Shown here: positions 14,136 through 15,526 of the stretch, piece by piece
How the letters are laid out: each line of letters opens with the position of its first letter
How positions within the stretch are numbered: position 1 is the first letter of the stretch
The notes under the pieces: generated by a model
The model's database searches: none
Told to the model about the DNA's origin: nothing
The model's input: only the letters and a program-made list of their open reading frames with translations
Made by a program: the position numbers and the translations under genes
Assembly (NCBI GenBank): GCA_937911795.1
Contig: CALDPJ010000182.1
Span: forward strand, 1-15,526
Direction: 5' to 3'
DNA length: 15,526 nt
From: an uncultured Flavobacteriales bacterium
GTDB taxonomy: Bacteria; Bacteroidota; Bacteroidia; Flavobacteriales_D; SKUL01

Positions 14136-15227
14136 GCCGACCCGCTCGCCGTCACGGCGCTCGCCGCGCTTCACGACCTCCGGGGCACCGGCAGCGTGCG
14201 CAACTCGAGAGCCGGCAGCCTCTACATCGTCAAGCCCAAGCTGCACGGCCCCGAGGAGGTGGCGTTCACGAGCGAGCTGTTCGGCCGCGTCGAGGACGCG
14301 CTCGGCCTTAGGCGCGCCACGCTCAAGATCGGCATCATGGACGAGGAGCGGCGCACCACGGTCAACCTCAAGGAGTGCATCCGCGCCGCGAAATCACGCA
14401 TCTGCTTCATCAACACCGGCTTCCTCGACCGCACCGGCGACGAGATCCACACCTCCATGGAGGCCGGCCCGATGGTGCGCAAGGGCACCATGAAGAGCCA
14501 GCCGTGGATCAAGGCCTACGAGGACTCCAACGTCGACATCGGGCTCGCCACCGGGCTGTCCGGACGCGCCCAGATCGGTAAGGGCATGTGGCCGAAGCCC
14601 GACGAGATGAACGAGATGCTCGCGAGCAAGCTCGCGCATCCCAACGCCGGCGCCAACACCGCGTGGGTGCCTTCCCCTACCGCGGCCACGCTGCACGCGA
14701 TCCACTACCACCAGGTGAACGTGTTCTCGCGTCAGCAGGAGCTGATGAAGCGGACCCCGGCGGCGGTGGACGACATCCTGAGAATTCCGCTGCTGGGCGG
14801 GCGGAACCTGTCGGCGGACGAAGTGCAGGCGGAGCTCGACAACAACGCGCAGGGCATCCTCGGCTACGTGGTGCGCTGGGTGGAGCAGGGCGTCGGTTGC
14901 TCCAAGGTGCCGGACATCAACGACGTAGGCTTGATGGAAGACCGCGCCACTCTGCGAATTTCAAGCCAGCACATCGCCAACTGGCTACGTCATGGCATCT
15001 GTACCGAAGAGCAGGTGCTGGAGACCATGAAGCGCATGGCTGCCGTAGTAGACCGTCAGAACGCAGGCGATCCGGCCTACAAGCCGATGGCACCAGACTT
15101 CGACGACAGCATTGCTTTCCAGGCGGCCGTCGAGCTGTGCATCGAAGGTACCAAGCAGCCCAACGGCTACACCGAGCCGGTTCTGCACCGTCGTCGCCGT
15201 GAGTTCAAGGCGAAGTACGCTTGCTGA
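14130..15227 (+). CDS. glcB: Malate synthase G, C-terminal half (5' end missing)
   Basis: Malate synthase G condenses glyoxylate with acetyl-CoA to malate in the glyoxylate/glycolate pathway. Only about half of the usual ~720 residues is present. Visible from the left: AVTALAALHDL, NSRAGSLYIVKPKLHGPEEVAF, IGIMDEERRTT with a Mg ligand Glu (14343-14345), GFLDRTGDEIHTSMEAGP with the second Mg ligand Asp (14427-14429), AWVPSPTAATLHA, GCSKVPDIND and LMEDRATLR with the catalytic base Asp (14940-14942), ending PNGYTEPVLHRRRREFKAK. The substrate-binding Arg in the VRNVGH block and the whole N-terminal part are lost at the junction, so no functional enzyme could be made. There is no start codon of its own: the open frame extends left only through antisense radA. 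GC is very high to about 14,920, then drops to Pseudomonas-like use (GTA, TTG, CGA, ATT, TCA, CTA), so the gene itself looks like a two-source mosaic. Confidence 0.92.
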   Translation, partial: EGADPLAVTALAALHDLRGTGSVRNSRAGSLYIVKPKLHGPEEVAFTSELFGRVEDALGLRRATLKIGIMDEERRTTVNLKECIRAAKSRICFINTGFLDRTGDEIHTSMEAGPMVRKGTMKSQPWIKAYEDSNVDIGLATGLSGRAQIGKGMWPKPDEMNEMLASKLAHPNAGANTAWVPSPTAATLHAIHYHQVNVFSRQQELMKRTPAAVDDILRIPLLGGRNLSADEVQAELDNNAQGILGYVVRWVEQGVGCSKVPDINDVGLMEDRATLRISSQHIANWLRHGICTEEQVLETMKRMAAVVDRQNAGDPAYKPMAPDFDDSIAFQAAVELCIEGTKQPNGYTEPVLHRRRREFKAKYAC

Positions 15228-15247
15228 TCCGCCAGCGGTGGTAACAG

Positions 15248-15274
15248 AATCCCGGCCTTGTGCCGGGATTTTTT
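15248..15274 (+). terminator. Intrinsic terminator after the malate synthase gene
   Basis: A perfect 9-base stem, AATCCCGGC (15248-15256) and GCCGGGATT (15262-15270), encloses a 5-base loop (CTTGT) and runs into a T tract (15269-15274). It begins 20 bases after the glcB stop, with GC-rich pairs at the loop end and A/T pairs at the base, the classic rho-independent form. It can also be read from the other strand (AATCCCGGC preceded by A-rich sequence), so it could help insulate the convergent kinase gene. Confidence 0.9.
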
Positions 15275-15352
15275 ATTGGTCGCTTGAAAAAACTGGCGGT
15301 GGCACCTATTACAATCGCGGGTCATCGAAGGCGCATCAACTTCCACGAAGCT

Positions 15353-15526
15353 TTACTCCTTCGCGGTCGGCATGCTCGTCGCAGAAAGCCAGCGCTTCGG
15401 CAGGCGAACGGTCACACACAGGCCACCCAGCCTGCTCTCCACAAGTGACAGTTCTCCGTCCCAGGCCGTGAGGATGTCGCGAACGATGCTCAGCCCTAGC
15501 CCCTGCCCGTCCACCTGCTCATCCAG
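15353..15526 (-). CDS. Sensor histidine kinase, C-terminal end only
   Basis: The last 57 codons of a minus-strand gene that runs in from beyond the right edge of the window; stop TAA at 15353-15355. The fragment begins LDEQVDGQGLGLSIVRDIL, in which GQGLGLSIV is the G2 box of the HATPase_c ATP-binding domain of histidine kinases, and continues with WDGELSLVESRLGGLCVTVRLP, the usual closing strands of that domain, then a short basic tail. The kinase would phosphorylate a partner response regulator expected upstream (outside the window). It converges with glcB across a 125-base gap holding the terminator. Codon use resembles a Pseudomonas-type gammaproteobacterium, like the 3' end of glcB. The sensed signal cannot be told from this fragment. 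Confidence 0.8.
   Translation of the reverse strand: MDEQVDGQGLGLSIVRDILTAWDGELSLVESRLGGLCVTVRLPKRWLSATSMPTAKE

Noticed and set aside
14115..14246. N-terminal extension of 44 residues on RadA in place of its zinc finger
   Set aside because: It is the antisense of the malate synthase coding sequence (NSRAGSLYIVKPK block), Arg/Gly/Ala-rich as expected for a shadow frame of GC-rich DNA.
14394..14711. Long minus-strand and alternate plus-strand open frames in the GC-rich part
   Set aside because: High GC removes stop codons in all frames; only the malate synthase frame has recognisable, conserved protein motifs.
14092..14787. Restriction-like palindromes CCCGGG (14092-14097), CTCGAG (14204-14209) and GAATTC (14782-14787) as cloning scars
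   Set aside because: Such 6-base sites are expected by chance in this composition, and none coincides with a clean vector or linker sequence.
1..15526. CRISPR array, tRNA/rRNA, insertion sequence, toxin-antitoxin or defence genes
   Set aside because: No regularly spaced repeats, cloverleaf-like segments, transposase or integrase motifs, or small paired genes were seen on either strand.

Overview
The left 14 kb (1 to about 14,070) reads as chromosome of a Bacteroidota bacterium. It has moderate GC and mixed codon use. Its lipoproteins are typical of the phylum (an Ig-like/Big_5 lipoprotein and an OmpA lipoprotein with a long coiled coil). It also carries a 1,168-residue outer-membrane beta-barrel protein of the SprA-like style, and one good promoter of the Bacteroidota type (TTG-N19-TAnnTTTG). 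The class within the phylum cannot be fixed by eye. The last ~1.4 kb does not belong to this genome: it is high-GC DNA carrying the 3' half of malate synthase G, followed by sequence with Pseudomonas-like codon use.

Layout. At 1-2457 (minus strand) lies a tightly overlapping set: comF, then a free methionine-(R)-sulfoxide reductase, then an Ig-like lipoprotein whose frame breaks at a run of six A (plus strand) near the left edge. At 2564-3502 (plus) is a membrane-anchored coiled-coil protein. Its stop codon abuts that of the convergent giant beta-barrel gene at 3503-7009 (minus). A 297-base gap holding the promoter leads to a lone oligopeptide-type substrate-binding lipoprotein (7307-9049, plus). 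Facing it is a minus-strand pair of glycosyltransferase-like genes (9068-11151, 4-base overlap), preceded by a conserved-looking gene of unknown function (11220-11915). An OmpA-family lipoprotein (12023-12994, plus) then converges on radA (13002 to about 14,114, minus).

The right end is a mosaic. radA runs into the Walker A region, where codon use changes abruptly. Within about 50 bases the sequence becomes the opposite-strand 3' half of a GC-rich malate synthase G gene. A second, milder composition change lies inside that gene near 14,925, at the conserved active-site block. The gene ends with a perfect intrinsic terminator, followed by the 3' end of a sensor histidine kinase on the minus strand. 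Both composition switches sit in highly conserved protein blocks, which fits a chimeric assembly or amplification join between related genes of different organisms better than a natural transfer.

I found no mobile element, CRISPR array, tRNA or rRNA, and no gene cluster that looks like an undescribed system. The points most worth checking are the two mosaic joins, the frameshift at the left edge, the hairpin upstream of the OmpA gene, and the uncharacterised envelope proteins. Most Bacteroidota genes here serve the cell envelope (lipoproteins, outer-membrane barrel, surface glycan synthesis), with housekeeping repair genes (radA, fRMsr) and comF between them.
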